DNA of 64,000 nucleotides, taken from positions 1-64,000 of the forward strand of contig NZ_JAMBNQ010000008.1 of NCBI RefSeq assembly GCF_023715155.1. The letters run 5' to 3'. The translations under genes were made by a program, and so were the position numbers. This document shows, one piece after another, positions 27,374 through 36,207 of this stretch (its first letter is position 1; the number at the start of each line of letters is the position of its first letter). This DNA comes from Neobacillus mesonae. GTDB taxonomy: Bacteria > Bacillota > Bacilli > Bacillales > Cytobacillaceae. The notes under the pieces are model-generated. The model was not told the DNA's origin, did not search any database, and worked only from the letters and a program-made list of their open reading frames with translations.

Positions 27374-30010
27374 ATGGAAAAGAAAAAACTAGTGCTGATA
27401 GATGGCAACAGCATTGCTTATCGGGCCTTTTTTGCTCTCCCCTTGCTAAACAATGAAAAGGGGATTCATACCAATGCCGTTTATGGCTTTACAATGATGT
27501 TAATGAAAATCCTGGAGGATGAAAAGCCAACCCATATACTTGTGGCATTTGATGCAGGGAAGACCACATTCCGTCATAAAACCTTTGAAGAATATAAGGG
27601 AGGCAGACAAAAGACACCGCCGGAATTATCCGAACAATTTCCATATATTCGTGAATTGCTTGATGCATATGGCATCTCGAGGTATGAACTTGAAAATTAT
27701 GAAGCGGATGATATCATTGGTACTCTTTCATTAAAGGCTGAAACAGATGGATATGAAGTAAAAGTGATTTCTGGTGACAAAGACTTAACACAGCTGTCAT
27801 CAAAGACAACAACTGTTGGAATTACAAGAAAAGGGATTACAGATATTGAGGAATATACGCCCGAACACATTAATGAAAAGTATGGTCTTACGCCTGAGCA
27901 AATTATTGATATGAAAGGATTAATGGGGGATACCTCAGATAATATACCAGGCGTTCCCGGTGTGGGTGAAAAAACAGCAATCAAATTGTTAAAAGAATTT
28001 TCTACAGTAGAAAAGTTAATTGATTCACTTGACCAGGTAAGCGGGAAAAAGCTAAAAGAAAAACTTTCTGAGTATACTAATCAGGCACTTATGAGCAAAG
28101 AACTGGCGACAATTGAACGCCATGCACCCGTTGAAGTAAACATTGCGGAAATTGGCTATGACGGTTTTGAAAGGGACAAAGTGATTAAAATATTTAAAGA
28201 CCTTGGTTTTTCCTCGTTATTGGACAAGCTGGGTGAAACTGTTCAAGATATTAGCCCTGATCAATTTGAAGACATTGAATTCACTATTCCGGATGAAATT
28301 ACCAATGATTTATTCACAGAAGACAGCTGTTTCTATGTCGAAATGCTCGATGATAATTACCATTATGCTGATATCATTGGTTTTTCTATCGTTAATGAGA
28401 AGGGAGCCTTCTATCTGCCGGTTGATCTTGCACTAAATTCTGAAGCTTTTAAAAGTTGGGCAGAGGATGAAGGAAGAAAAAAAACTGTATATGATGTAAA
28501 AAGGTCAGAGGTTTCTTTACGAAGATTCGATATCCATTTAAAAGGAACAGACTTTGATATTTTAATTGCTTCATACATAATCAACCCCTCCGATTCACAG
28601 GAAGATTTGGCTGCTATTGCTAAAAAATATGATATTCCGAATGTCCAATCAGATGAATCTTTTTATGGAAAAGGTGCAAAGCAAAAAGTTCCCGATACTC
28701 CATTACTAGCCGAGCATCTTGTAAGAAAAGCAACAGCCATGTCAAAGTTAAAGGGTAAGCTTGAAGATGAATTAAAACGAAACGAACAGTACGAATTATT
28801 TATTGATCTCGAGATGCCTTTAGCATTGATTCTAGCTGATATGGAATCTTGCGGGATTAAGGTAGAACGGAGCCGTCTTGAATCCATGGGAAGGGAGCTT
28901 GGGCAGCGGCTGAATGAAATAGAAGAAAAAATATGCGAATTAGCTGGAGAAAAATTTAATATTAATTCTCCAAAGCAATTGGGAATTATTTTGTTTGAAA
29001 AATTAAATCTCCCTTCATTGAAGAAAACGAAAACAGGTTACTCTACTTCCGCTGATGTATTAGAAAAATTAGCACCTCATCATGAAATAGTAGAAAATAT
29101 TCTCCTCTATAGACAATTAAGTAAGCTGCAATCTACTTATATTGAGGGGCTGCTTAAAGTAATCAATCCAAAAAATGAAAAGGTTCATACACGCTTTCAG
29201 CAAACGTTAACTGCAACAGGGCGATTAAGTTCCGTTGACCCAAACCTTCAGAATATTCCTATTCGATTAGAGGAAGGCCGGAAAATTCGTCAGGCCTTTG
29301 TTCCGTCAGAAAAAGGCTGGGTGATATTCTCCGCCGATTATTCGCAGATTGAACTGCGCGTTCTTGCTCACATTGCCGGGGATAAAAAGCTGATTCAAGC
29401 ATTTAAAGATGATATGGATATTCATACCAAAACAGCGATGGAGGTATTTCATGTTAACAGGGATGAGGTAACTTCCAATATGAGAAGGCAGGCTAAAGCT
29501 GTTAACTTTGGAATAGTTTATGGAATCAGCGACTATGGCCTTTCGCAGAACCTAGGGATATCGAGAAAAGAGGCAGGCCAATTTATTGAGCGCTATCTTA
29601 ACAGCTACCCAGGTGTAAAAGAATATATGGACGATATTATTCATTCTGCAAAAGAAAAGGGCTATGTATCCACATTGCTGCAAAGAAGACGTTATATTCC
29701 AGAAATCACAAGCAGAAATTTCAATTTAAGAAGTTTTGCAGAACGGACTGCGATGAATACGCCTATCCAGGGCAGTGCCGCAGATATAATAAAAAAAGCA
29801 ATGATCGATATGGATGAAGCATTAAAAGATAAAGGCCTTAATTCACGCTTGCTTCTGCAGGTACATGATGAATTAATCTTTGAGGTACCTGAGGACGAGG
29901 TCGAAATACTGAAGGAATTGGTTCCTTTAGTAATGGAAAATGCAATTGAATTAGATGTACCATTAAAAGTGGATTATGCTTATGGTCCAACATGGTTTGA
30001 TGCAAAGTAA
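27374..30010 (+). CDS. polA: DNA polymerase I
   Basis: Repair and Okazaki-fragment polymerase. The ATG at 27374, after GGAAGGTGAAATCA, gives 878 residues; the in-frame GTG at 27365 is part of the ribosome-binding site. Order: 5' nuclease domain (about 1-290, FDAGKTTFRH, YEADDIIGT, GDTSDNIPGVPG), a 3'-5' exonuclease-like domain (about 300-465) lacking the catalytic acidic motifs, as in other Bacillus PolA, and the polymerase domain with DYSQIELRVLAH and VHDELIFEV. Probably co-transcribed with mutM. Confidence 0.97.
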   Translation: MEKKKLVLIDGNSIAYRAFFALPLLNNEKGIHTNAVYGFTMMLMKILEDEKPTHILVAFDAGKTTFRHKTFEEYKGGRQKTPPELSEQFPYIRELLDAYGISRYELENYEADDIIGTLSLKAETDGYEVKVISGDKDLTQLSSKTTTVGITRKGITDIEEYTPEHINEKYGLTPEQIIDMKGLMGDTSDNIPGVPGVGEKTAIKLLKEFSTVEKLIDSLDQVSGKKLKEKLSEYTNQALMSKELATIERHAPVEVNIAEIGYDGFERDKVIKIFKDLGFSSLLDKLGETVQDISPDQFEDIEFTIPDEITNDLFTEDSCFYVEMLDDNYHYADIIGFSIVNEKGAFYLPVDLALNSEAFKSWAEDEGRKKTVYDVKRSEVSLRRFDIHLKGTDFDILIASYIINPSDSQEDLAAIAKKYDIPNVQSDESFYGKGAKQKVPDTPLLAEHLVRKATAMSKLKGKLEDELKRNEQYELFIDLEMPLALILADMESCGIKVERSRLESMGRELGQRLNEIEEKICELAGEKFNINSPKQLGIILFEKLNLPSLKKTKTGYSTSADVLEKLAPHHEIVENILLYRQLSKLQSTYIEGLLKVINPKNEKVHTRFQQTLTATGRLSSVDPNLQNIPIRLEEGRKIRQAFVPSEKGWVIFSADYSQIELRVLAHIAGDKKLIQAFKDDMDIHTKTAMEVFHVNRDEVTSNMRRQAKAVNFGIVYGISDYGLSQNLGISRKEAGQFIERYLNSYPGVKEYMDDIIHSAKEKGYVSTLLQRRRYIPEITSRNFNLRSFAERTAMNTPIQGSAADIIKKAMIDMDEALKDKGLNSRLLLQVHDELIFEVPEDEVEILKELVPLVMENAIELDVPLKVDYAYGPTWFDAK

Positions 30011-30024
30011 AGGGGTTATAGGCA

Positions 30025-30855
30025 ATGCCAGAGTTACCAGAAGTTGAGACGGTACGAAAAACATTAAAAAATCTTGTACTTCATAAAACAATTGAGAATG
30101 TCACCGTCTTCTGGCCGAAAATCATCAAATATCCTTTAGAGATTGAACAATTTATCGATGCCCTAAAAGGTGAAACGATTGTTGATGTCGGAAGAAGAGG
30201 AAAATTTTTAATCATTTATACGAATCAATATGCCCTTATCTCCCATTTAAGAATGGAAGGGAGATATGGGCTTTATCCAAAGAACGAACCTTTTGATAAA
30301 CATACACATGTTATCTTTTATTTTTCTGATGAGACCGAATTAAGGTATCGTGATGTACGTAAATTTGGAACCATGCATTTATACCTTAAGGGGGTTGAAT
30401 TTAATCAGCCGCCTCTTTCCGGCCTTGGTCCGGAGCCATTTTCGGATGAATTTACTGTGAAATATCTGCAAACTAAGCTAAAGAAGACAAATCGAAAGAT
30501 TAAGCCTGCATTGCTGGATCAAAAACTGCTTGTCGGTTTAGGAAATATTTATGTGGATGAAGCTCTTTTCCGTGCCGGTATCCATCCTGAAAGGCTGGCA
30601 AGTTCACTTAAACGAAAGGAAATTGCTTTGCTTCATGATGAAATTGTTGCGACCTTATCGGAAGCGGTTAAAATGGGCGGCAGTACAATCCGTTCTTATG
30701 TTAACTCCCAAGGTGAAATCGGCATGTTTCAGCTAGAACTTTATGTATACGGACGTAAAGGAGAAGAATGTAAAAAATGCGGACGCCCCCTAGTAAAAAC
30801 AACGGTCGGGGGCAGAGGTACACATTACTGTCCTAACTGCCAAAGGATTCGATGA
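30025..30855 (+). CDS. mutM: Formamidopyrimidine-DNA glycosylase
   Basis: Base-excision repair glycosylase/AP lyase that removes 8-oxoguanine and formamidopyrimidines. 276 residues. The catalytic N-terminus PELPEVE (Pro2, Glu3) is intact. The H2TH region lies near KPALLDQKLLVGLGNIYVDE, and the C-terminal zinc finger has Cys249, Cys252, Cys269 and Cys272. It starts 14 bp after polA with AAAGGGGTTATAGGC, consistent with an operon, as in B. subtilis. Confidence 0.97.
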   Translation: MPELPEVETVRKTLKNLVLHKTIENVTVFWPKIIKYPLEIEQFIDALKGETIVDVGRRGKFLIIYTNQYALISHLRMEGRYGLYPKNEPFDKHTHVIFYFSDETELRYRDVRKFGTMHLYLKGVEFNQPPLSGLGPEPFSDEFTVKYLQTKLKKTNRKIKPALLDQKLLVGLGNIYVDEALFRAGIHPERLASSLKRKEIALLHDEIVATLSEAVKMGGSTIRSYVNSQGEIGMFQLELYVYGRKGEECKKCGRPLVKTTVGGRGTHYCPNCQRIR

Positions 30856-31046
30856 ATTTAGAAAAGCGTAAGTGTTTCCTAAGTAAACAGCTTGTTCCGA
30901 AGTCCCTTGAACTGGACAATTCTCAAGGTGAAAATATTTTAATTTCTGATATGACCATATAAAAGAAGTGGATGAATTAAAACACACCGGATAGGCTCCT
31001 GCCATATACTATCGTAGTGATTTTGGAGGAAGGGGTCCTAGACAAC

Positions 31047-31682
31047 ATGAGTCAATTCATCTCACTTCTCATTTTAGCCTTTGCTCTAAGTCTTGACAGC
31101 TTTAGTGTTGGTTTTACCTATGGCTTAAGAAAAATGGTTATGCCGCTAAAATCCGTTATGATTATTGCGACATGCTCGGCTCTTTCTTTATTAATAGCCG
31201 TATCAATTGGACATGGGCTTGAAAAGATGCTTTCGGAAAAAGTAACAGCCAGCCTTGGAGGCATTATTCTCATAGGATTAGGAGCATGGGTGTTATATCA
31301 ATTTTTTCGTCCGGAAAAGGAAAAGGAGATTCTAAACCAGGAAAAAACAATTGTGAACTTTGAAATTCGTTCCCTGGGTTTGGCTGTTAACATATTAAAG
31401 AAGCCGATGTCTGCGGATTTCGACCAATCCGGAACGATAACTGGAATTGAGGCTCTAATGCTGGGGTTAGCCCTATCCTTGGATTCTTTCGGTGCCGGGA
31501 TTGGAGCTGCGATGTTAGGCTACTCACCAATTTATTTAGCGGTTTCGGTTGCTGTTATGAGCTCCTTATTTGTCCTCTTTGGCATCAGAAGCGGACGCTT
31601 TTTACATCGGTTTGGATGGGTGCAGAGACTGACATTCCTGCCGGGAATTTTATTAATTATTATTGGAATATGGAAAATTTAA
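31047..31682 (+). CDS. ytaF: Sporulation membrane protein YtaF (MntP-like fold)
   Basis: The ATG at 31047 gives 211 residues starting MSQFISLLILAFALSLDSF, the family N-terminus. GGAGG at 31025-31029 is rather far away, so TTG/GTG starts at 31017-31023 are alternatives. Six hydrophobic helices with two Asp-containing repeats (LALSLDSFSVGFTYG and LALSLDSFGAGIGAA), like the manganese exporter MntP. B. subtilis YtaF is annotated as a putative membrane or sporulation protein; transport of a cation is inferred from the fold only. coaE follows after 20 bp. Confidence 0.88.
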   Translation: MSQFISLLILAFALSLDSFSVGFTYGLRKMVMPLKSVMIIATCSALSLLIAVSIGHGLEKMLSEKVTASLGGIILIGLGAWVLYQFFRPEKEKEILNQEKTIVNFEIRSLGLAVNILKKPMSADFDQSGTITGIEALMLGLALSLDSFGAGIGAAMLGYSPIYLAVSVAVMSSLFVLFGIRSGRFLHRFGWVQRLTFLPGILLIIIGIWKI

Positions 31683-31702
31683 AAGGTAGAAAGGGAAATA
31701 GT

Positions 31703-32308
31703 ATGACATTAATCGTCGGTTTAACAGGCGGAATAGCCAGTGGAAAAAGTACAGTTTCTAATATGTTGAAGGAAATGAATATAACGGTCATTGATGCAGA
31801 TGTTGAATCACGCCTTGCTGTTCAAAAGGGCGAGCCGGCATATTATAAAATTATTGAAGAATTCGGAAGCGACATTTTATTGGAGAATGAAGAAATCGAC
31901 AGACCCAAGCTTGGGTCAATCATTTTCCATCAAGAGGACAAAAGAAAGCTGCTGAATCAAATTGTTCATCCTGACGTAAGAAGTAGAATGAATAACAAGA
32001 TTGAACAAGCAAAGCAGAACAGGGAAGATGTCATTATACTGGATATCCCATTATTATTTGAAAGCAAACTTACCTATATGGCAGATAAAACCATCCTTGT
32101 TTATGTAAATGAGGAAATACAATTAAAACGCTTAATGGAAAGAAACAGCCTATCCGTAAGTGATGCCAAAGCAAGGATGCAATCCCAAATGCCTTTATCC
32201 GAAAAGGTAAGTCTTGCCGATGCTGTTATCGATAATAATGGATCAGTGGATAAGACCAAGAATCAGCTTATGAAGATACTGGCTGATTGGGGAATTCATA
32301 AAGAATAA
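31703..32308 (+). CDS. coaE: Dephospho-CoA kinase
   Basis: Last step of CoA synthesis: ATP-dependent phosphorylation of dephospho-CoA. The ATG at 31703, eight bases after AAAGGG, gives 201 residues. P-loop GGIASGKST at 9-17, the DADVESR substrate region and the LID-like VNEEIQLKRLMERN are recognisable. A short gap to ytaF suggests co-transcription, and a terminator follows. Confidence 0.96.
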   Translation: MTLIVGLTGGIASGKSTVSNMLKEMNITVIDADVESRLAVQKGEPAYYKIIEEFGSDILLENEEIDRPKLGSIIFHQEDKRKLLNQIVHPDVRSRMNNKIEQAKQNREDVIILDIPLLFESKLTYMADKTILVYVNEEIQLKRLMERNSLSVSDAKARMQSQMPLSEKVSLADAVIDNNGSVDKTKNQLMKILADWGIHKE

Positions 32309-32325
32309 GTACAAAACTTCAAGGA

Positions 32326-32354
32326 AGGAGCCTAAAATGGTTCCTTTTTTTTTT
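32326..32354 (+). terminator. Terminator after coaE
   Basis: AGGAGCC and GGTTCCT (one G-U) pair around TAAAAT, followed by nine Ts. Confidence 0.85.
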
Positions 32355-32427
32355 ATAGTAAGCAAGGAAAATAACATGAAAAAATTATTAAAAAATAAAC
32401 TTTTTATTCATCACAATTAATTCTAAA

Positions 32428-32472
32428 TGTGTTATACTAATAACAACTTATAAAGATAAAAAGTATAACACT
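32428..32472 (+). promoter_or_regulatory. Two CcpN-type operator sites at the gapB promoter
   Basis: TGTGTTATACT at 32428-32438 fits the CcpN consensus TRTGHYATAYW exactly and includes a TATACT -10 (32433-32438). A second site lies inverted at 32462-32472 and fits 10 of 11 positions. Together they form a 10-bp inverted repeat GTGTTATACT…AGTATAACAC separated by 23 bp. CcpN is the known glycolytic repressor of gapB and pckA in B. subtilis. The -35 is weak. Confidence 0.72.
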
Positions 32473-32492
32473 AATACGGAAGGGGCCGTACA

Positions 32493-33524
32493 ATGAAGGC
32501 GAGAGTTGCGATTAATGGTTTTGGAAGAATTGGAAGGATGGTTTTTAGACAAGCAATCCTTAATCATAAATTAGAGGTAGTTGCAGTTAATGCAAGCTAT
32601 CCAGCAGAGACATTAGCGCATTTAATTAAGTATGATTCAAATCATGGGGCATTTCAAGGGGAAGTAATTCCGTTAGATGATGAATTACTTGTTAATGGAA
32701 AAAGAGTTAAACTTTTAAATAATCGTAATCCGGAGCAGCTTCCTTGGAAGGAATTGGACATTGATATTGTTATAGAAGCTACTGGGAAATTTAATGCACG
32801 GGAAAAAGCTGCACTGCATTTAGAAGCTGGGGCTAAAAAGGTTATTCTAACTGCACCTGGTAAAAATGAAGATGTCACAATTGTTATGGGTGTAAATGAA
32901 GAAGTACTTAATTTAGAAAAGCATGATGTCATCTCCAATGCATCTTGCACAACAAACTGCCTTGCACCAGTTGCAAAAGTGCTTGATGAGAAGTTTGGAA
33001 TTGAAAGCGGTCTTATGACGACTGTTCATGCCTATACAAATGACCAAAAGAATATTGATAATCCACATAAGGATTTACGAAGAGCAAGAGGATGTGGACA
33101 ATCTATCATCCCGACAACAACAGGTGCAGCAAAAGCATTAGCACTGGTACTTCCGCAATTGAAAGGGAAATTGCATGGGATGGCGCTTCGCGTGCCAACA
33201 CCAAACGTTTCACTTGTAGATTTAGTGGTTGATTTAAATACAGATGTTACGATTGATGATGTGAATAATGCGTTTATTGAAGCTGCAGATGGCCCATTAA
33301 AAGGTATTTTAGATTTTACGATGGAGCCTCTTGTATCCATTGATTTTAATACAAATAATCACTCTGCTACAATTGATGGATTGTCTACAATGGTCATGCG
33401 CACGAGAAAAGTGAAGGTGCTTGCTTGGTATGATAATGAATGGGGCTACTCTGCACGTGTGGTAGATTTATGTCTTTACGTAGCAGCAGAGATGGCTAAA
33501 ATGTCCCGTGTTACAGCAGGCTGA
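32493..33524 (+). CDS. gapB: Glyceraldehyde-3-phosphate dehydrogenase, gluconeogenic type
   Basis: Works in the gluconeogenic direction, mainly with NADP(H). 343 residues. NGFGRIGR (8-15), the catalytic Cys152 in SNASCTTNC, and the later His are present. The segment VAVNASY has Ala34 and Ser35 in place of the Asp that favours NAD in glycolytic GapA, agreeing with NADP use. The context between coaE and nrdR and the CcpN-type operator support GapB over GapA. Confidence 0.95.
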   Translation: MKARVAINGFGRIGRMVFRQAILNHKLEVVAVNASYPAETLAHLIKYDSNHGAFQGEVIPLDDELLVNGKRVKLLNNRNPEQLPWKELDIDIVIEATGKFNAREKAALHLEAGAKKVILTAPGKNEDVTIVMGVNEEVLNLEKHDVISNASCTTNCLAPVAKVLDEKFGIESGLMTTVHAYTNDQKNIDNPHKDLRRARGCGQSIIPTTTGAAKALALVLPQLKGKLHGMALRVPTPNVSLVDLVVDLNTDVTIDDVNNAFIEAADGPLKGILDFTMEPLVSIDFNTNNHSATIDGLSTMVMRTRKVKVLAWYDNEWGYSARVVDLCLYVAAEMAKMSRVTAG

Positions 33525-33546
33525 CAGCCGCTTAATAAATAATACG

Positions 33547-33580
33547 AAAGGAGGTGTACTTGTTTACATCTCCTTTTATA
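33547..33580 (+). terminator. Terminator after gapB
   Basis: AAAGGAGGTGTA and TACATCTCCTTT pair around CTTGTT, followed by TATATTTTT. Confidence 0.75.
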
Positions 33581-33633
33581 TTTTTAAGACCAATGATTTA
33601 TACTAAGACAAATGATATTCAGGAGGCTTATAT

Positions 33634-34023
33634 ATGGCTTTATTGGTCGGTTTATTTACCCGTTATAAAAAAGAAATAAAGACATCTGATTCTCAAAGCG
33701 ACTCAAGCTTAAAAACACATTACTATAAAGCTGATTTTGAACAAGTGTTTGATTCGGTTGAAAAAATATTTACAGATGATGCAGATTGCCAAATTACCAC
33801 TATTTCAAAAGTGCGTGGAGAAATTTCTGTTGAAATTAATAAACCATTCTCCTGTTCTCTTACCGCGATAATCGTTTCGGTAGAACCAATGGAAACTGCT
33901 GTTAATTTTTCTATATCCTCGGAGAAGTTTTCGATATTAGGAACATTTCCCGAATTAAAAAAACGCCTCAATTCTTATTTTAATAAGATAAACCAAATAC
34001 ATACGAATATTGGGATAAAGTAA
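33634..34023 (+). CDS. Conserved small cytosolic protein, unknown function
   Basis: A 129-residue soluble protein without signal peptide or helix. ATG after CAGGAGGCTTATAT. It has an alternating alpha/beta look: THYYKADFEQVFDSVEKIF, then ISKVRGEISVEI, and a C-terminal helical part (ELKKRLNSYFNKI). It resembles the family annotated only as 'cytosolic protein' after gapB in several Bacillaceae; I cannot give a function. In B. subtilis speD occupies this position. Confidence 0.72.
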   Translation: MALLVGLFTRYKKEIKTSDSQSDSSLKTHYYKADFEQVFDSVEKIFTDDADCQITTISKVRGEISVEINKPFSCSLTAIIVSVEPMETAVNFSISSEKFSILGTFPELKKRLNSYFNKINQIHTNIGIK

Positions 34024-34176
34024 TTTTTAAAGCAAAGTTTCCGCTTTGTTGGTACGTGAAACACTTACTATCCGGTTGAACAGGGATAAAAAGAAATTAA
34101 ATAAACACTTCTACTTGTCCAAACGCTGACTTTTTTATAAGATAAGATTAAGAAAACTATCGGATTTTGTCAGGGA

Positions 34177-34224
34177 TTACCCCATTTTTGGGCAGTAAAC
34201 CTTTACTGACTGAAGTTCACTTTA
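34177..34224 (+). repeat. Dispersed intergenic repeat, copy F (ends only)
   Basis: A 48-bp remnant in which the left end (TTACCCCATTTTTGGGCAG, with the CCCC…GGG hairpin) is joined almost directly to the right end (ACTGACTGAAGTTCACTTTA). The centre is missing. It lies 30 bp before nrdR. Confidence 0.65.
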
Positions 34225-34254
34225 GCGTAGTTAAGAGTTGGAGTTGATTAAACA

Positions 34255-34713
34255 ATGAAATGCCCTTCATGTCAGCACTATGGTACACGTGTACTGGATT
34301 CTCGACCGGTTGATGAAGGACGAGCAACGAGAAGGAGACGGGAATGCGAAGAATGCGGCTACCGATTTACTACTTTTGAGAAGATAGAAGAGATTCCCCT
34401 CATAGTGGTAAAGAAGGAAGGCACAAGGGAAGAGTTCAGCCGTGATAAAATATTAAGAGGTTTAATTAAGGCCTGTGAAAAACGGCCGGTTGCCCTGAAG
34501 GAATTGGAAGATATTACGCATGGGGTTGAAAAGGAGCTTCGCAGTCAAGGGATTTCTGAAATAAAAAGTGAAGATATTGGCGAAATGGTCATGGATCGGC
34601 TCGCCCATGTTGATGAAGTGGCATATGTTCGTTTTGCTTCTGTTTATCGCCAATTTAAAGATATCAATGTTTTTATTGAAGAATTGAAAGAACTAATAAA
34701 AAAAGAGAAATAA
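34255..34713 (+). CDS. nrdR: Transcriptional repressor NrdR
   Basis: Zinc ribbon/ATP-cone repressor of ribonucleotide reductase genes. 152 residues, standard. Zinc ligands are Cys3, Cys6, Cys31 and Cys34. The ATP-cone starts at about residue 49 ([21 protein letters not shown]). The upstream signal GGAGTTGATTAAACA is moderate. Placed before dnaB–dnaI, as in B. subtilis, but separated by a terminator. Confidence 0.97.
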   Translation: MKCPSCQHYGTRVLDSRPVDEGRATRRRRECEECGYRFTTFEKIEEIPLIVVKKEGTREEFSRDKILRGLIKACEKRPVALKELEDITHGVEKELRSQGISEIKSEDIGEMVMDRLAHVDEVAYVRFASVYRQFKDINVFIEELKELIKKEK

Positions 34714-34717
34714 TAGG

Positions 34718-34748
34718 GGGCTAAAGCGGGCTTTGGCTCTTTTTTTAT
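34718..34748 (+). terminator. Terminator after nrdR
   Basis: GGGCTAAAGC and GCTTTGGCTC (with G-U pairs) form a tight hairpin followed by seven Ts. Confidence 0.8.
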
Positions 34749-34795
34749 ACTAATGATTCTACTAAAAAAGAATACGGATATGAAGGTGAAATTTT

Positions 34796-36196
34796 ATGGT
34801 GCAGCATTGGCAGGAAATTCTTCCGATTGATCGTTATATTGTATCGGCAAATGGGCTGCTCCATGATTATGACCGCAAAATACTGACGTTTTTATACCAG
34901 CCCTTAATTGGATCAACTTGTTTCAGCTTATATATGACACTTTGGGCTGAGCTTGAGGAGAATAGACTTTGGGGAGAATCTTCTACCCACCATTTATTGA
35001 TGAATCTGTTAGGAATGAATTTAAAGCAAATTTATGAAGCAAGGTTAAAGCTGGAAGGTATTGGTTTGTTAAAAACGTATGTGAATGTGGAGGATGGAGA
35101 ACGGTCTTTTATTTATGAACTATTTCCACCGCTTACTCCTGAGCAGTTTTTTTTAGATGGTATGTTAAATATTTATCTCTATCGAAAAATAGGAAAAAAT
35201 CATTTTGCCCGTTTAAAACGCTTTTTTACTGATCAGCAGATTCCGACAGAAAAGGAATTCACTGAAATTACGAAGGCCTTTCAGGACGTATTTTCTTCGG
35301 AAACCCCAGGAAGCCTCCATTATCTTCAAGACGTGTCCGCTGATTTAGCCCCTGAGGAAAATGAGCGGTTCGTAGGGAGGCATGAGGCTAAAGAAATCCA
35401 AATCGATACTCAATCCTTTGATTTCAACTTATTGGCAGCGGGTTTGAATGAAACTCTTGTGCCCCAAAAAGCATTAACACCAAAGGTAAAAGAGGTTATC
35501 AGTAATCTTGCTTTTCTTTATGGTATTGACCCGATTCAAATGAAGAATATCGTTTTAAGTGCAGTTAATGAATCAAGTGAAATAGATATTGAGGAATTAC
35601 GAAAAGGTGCGAGAGATTGGTATCAATTTGTCAATTATGATCAGCTGCCAAACTTGGTTGAACGTACGCAGCCTTTAATACATCAAGTACAGGTTTCAGA
35701 GCCAAAAACCAAAGAAGAGAAATTAATTCGATATTTGGAAACTACTTCGCCATTACAGTTTTTAAAAGATGTTTCCGGAGGGGCTGAGCCTTCAAAATCG
35801 GATATTCAAATCATAGAAGATGTGATGTTTAAACAGAAACTTTTGCCAGGTGTAATTAATGTTTTACTCCATTTTGTGATGCTTCGAAATGAAATGAAGC
35901 TGACAAAAGGATATGTTGAAAAGATTGCCAGCCACTGGGCAAGGCTGCAAATTAAAACGGTGAAAGATGCAATGGAAATGGCAAAGAAAGAATATCGAAC
36001 CTATCTTAGCTGGGCCGAGAACAAAAAGTCCGGTGGTAAAGGAACAAAACAAAAGCCGACAAGGACTGAACTTTTGCCGGATTGGTTTGATGAACCTCAA
36101 GCTAATCAGCAGAAAAAACAGGAAAAGCCAGCCAGCCCTGACCTGGAGGCTAAGAAACGTGAAATAGAAGAAATGCTTAAAGCATTTGATGATTAG
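34796..36196 (+). CDS. dnaB: Replication initiation and membrane-attachment protein DnaB
   Basis: Helicase co-loader of Firmicutes that acts with DnaD and DnaI at oriC and at restart. 466 residues; two DnaB/DnaD-type domains: an N-terminal winged-helix (about 1-120, LPIDRYIVSANGLL) and a DDBH2 region (about 310-410, containing KDAMEMAKKEYRTYLSWA). The C-terminal tail is charged. A dnaI gene follows 11 bp after the stop with GGCGGTGATTAT, so they are an operon. Confidence 0.95.
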   Translation: MVQHWQEILPIDRYIVSANGLLHDYDRKILTFLYQPLIGSTCFSLYMTLWAELEENRLWGESSTHHLLMNLLGMNLKQIYEARLKLEGIGLLKTYVNVEDGERSFIYELFPPLTPEQFFLDGMLNIYLYRKIGKNHFARLKRFFTDQQIPTEKEFTEITKAFQDVFSSETPGSLHYLQDVSADLAPEENERFVGRHEAKEIQIDTQSFDFNLLAAGLNETLVPQKALTPKVKEVISNLAFLYGIDPIQMKNIVLSAVNESSEIDIEELRKGARDWYQFVNYDQLPNLVERTQPLIHQVQVSEPKTKEEKLIRYLETTSPLQFLKDVSGGAEPSKSDIQIIEDVMFKQKLLPGVINVLLHFVMLRNEMKLTKGYVEKIASHWARLQIKTVKDAMEMAKKEYRTYLSWAENKKSGGKGTKQKPTRTELLPDWFDEPQANQQKKQEKPASPDLEAKKREIEEMLKAFDD

Positions 36197-36207
36197 GCGG
36201 TGATTAT

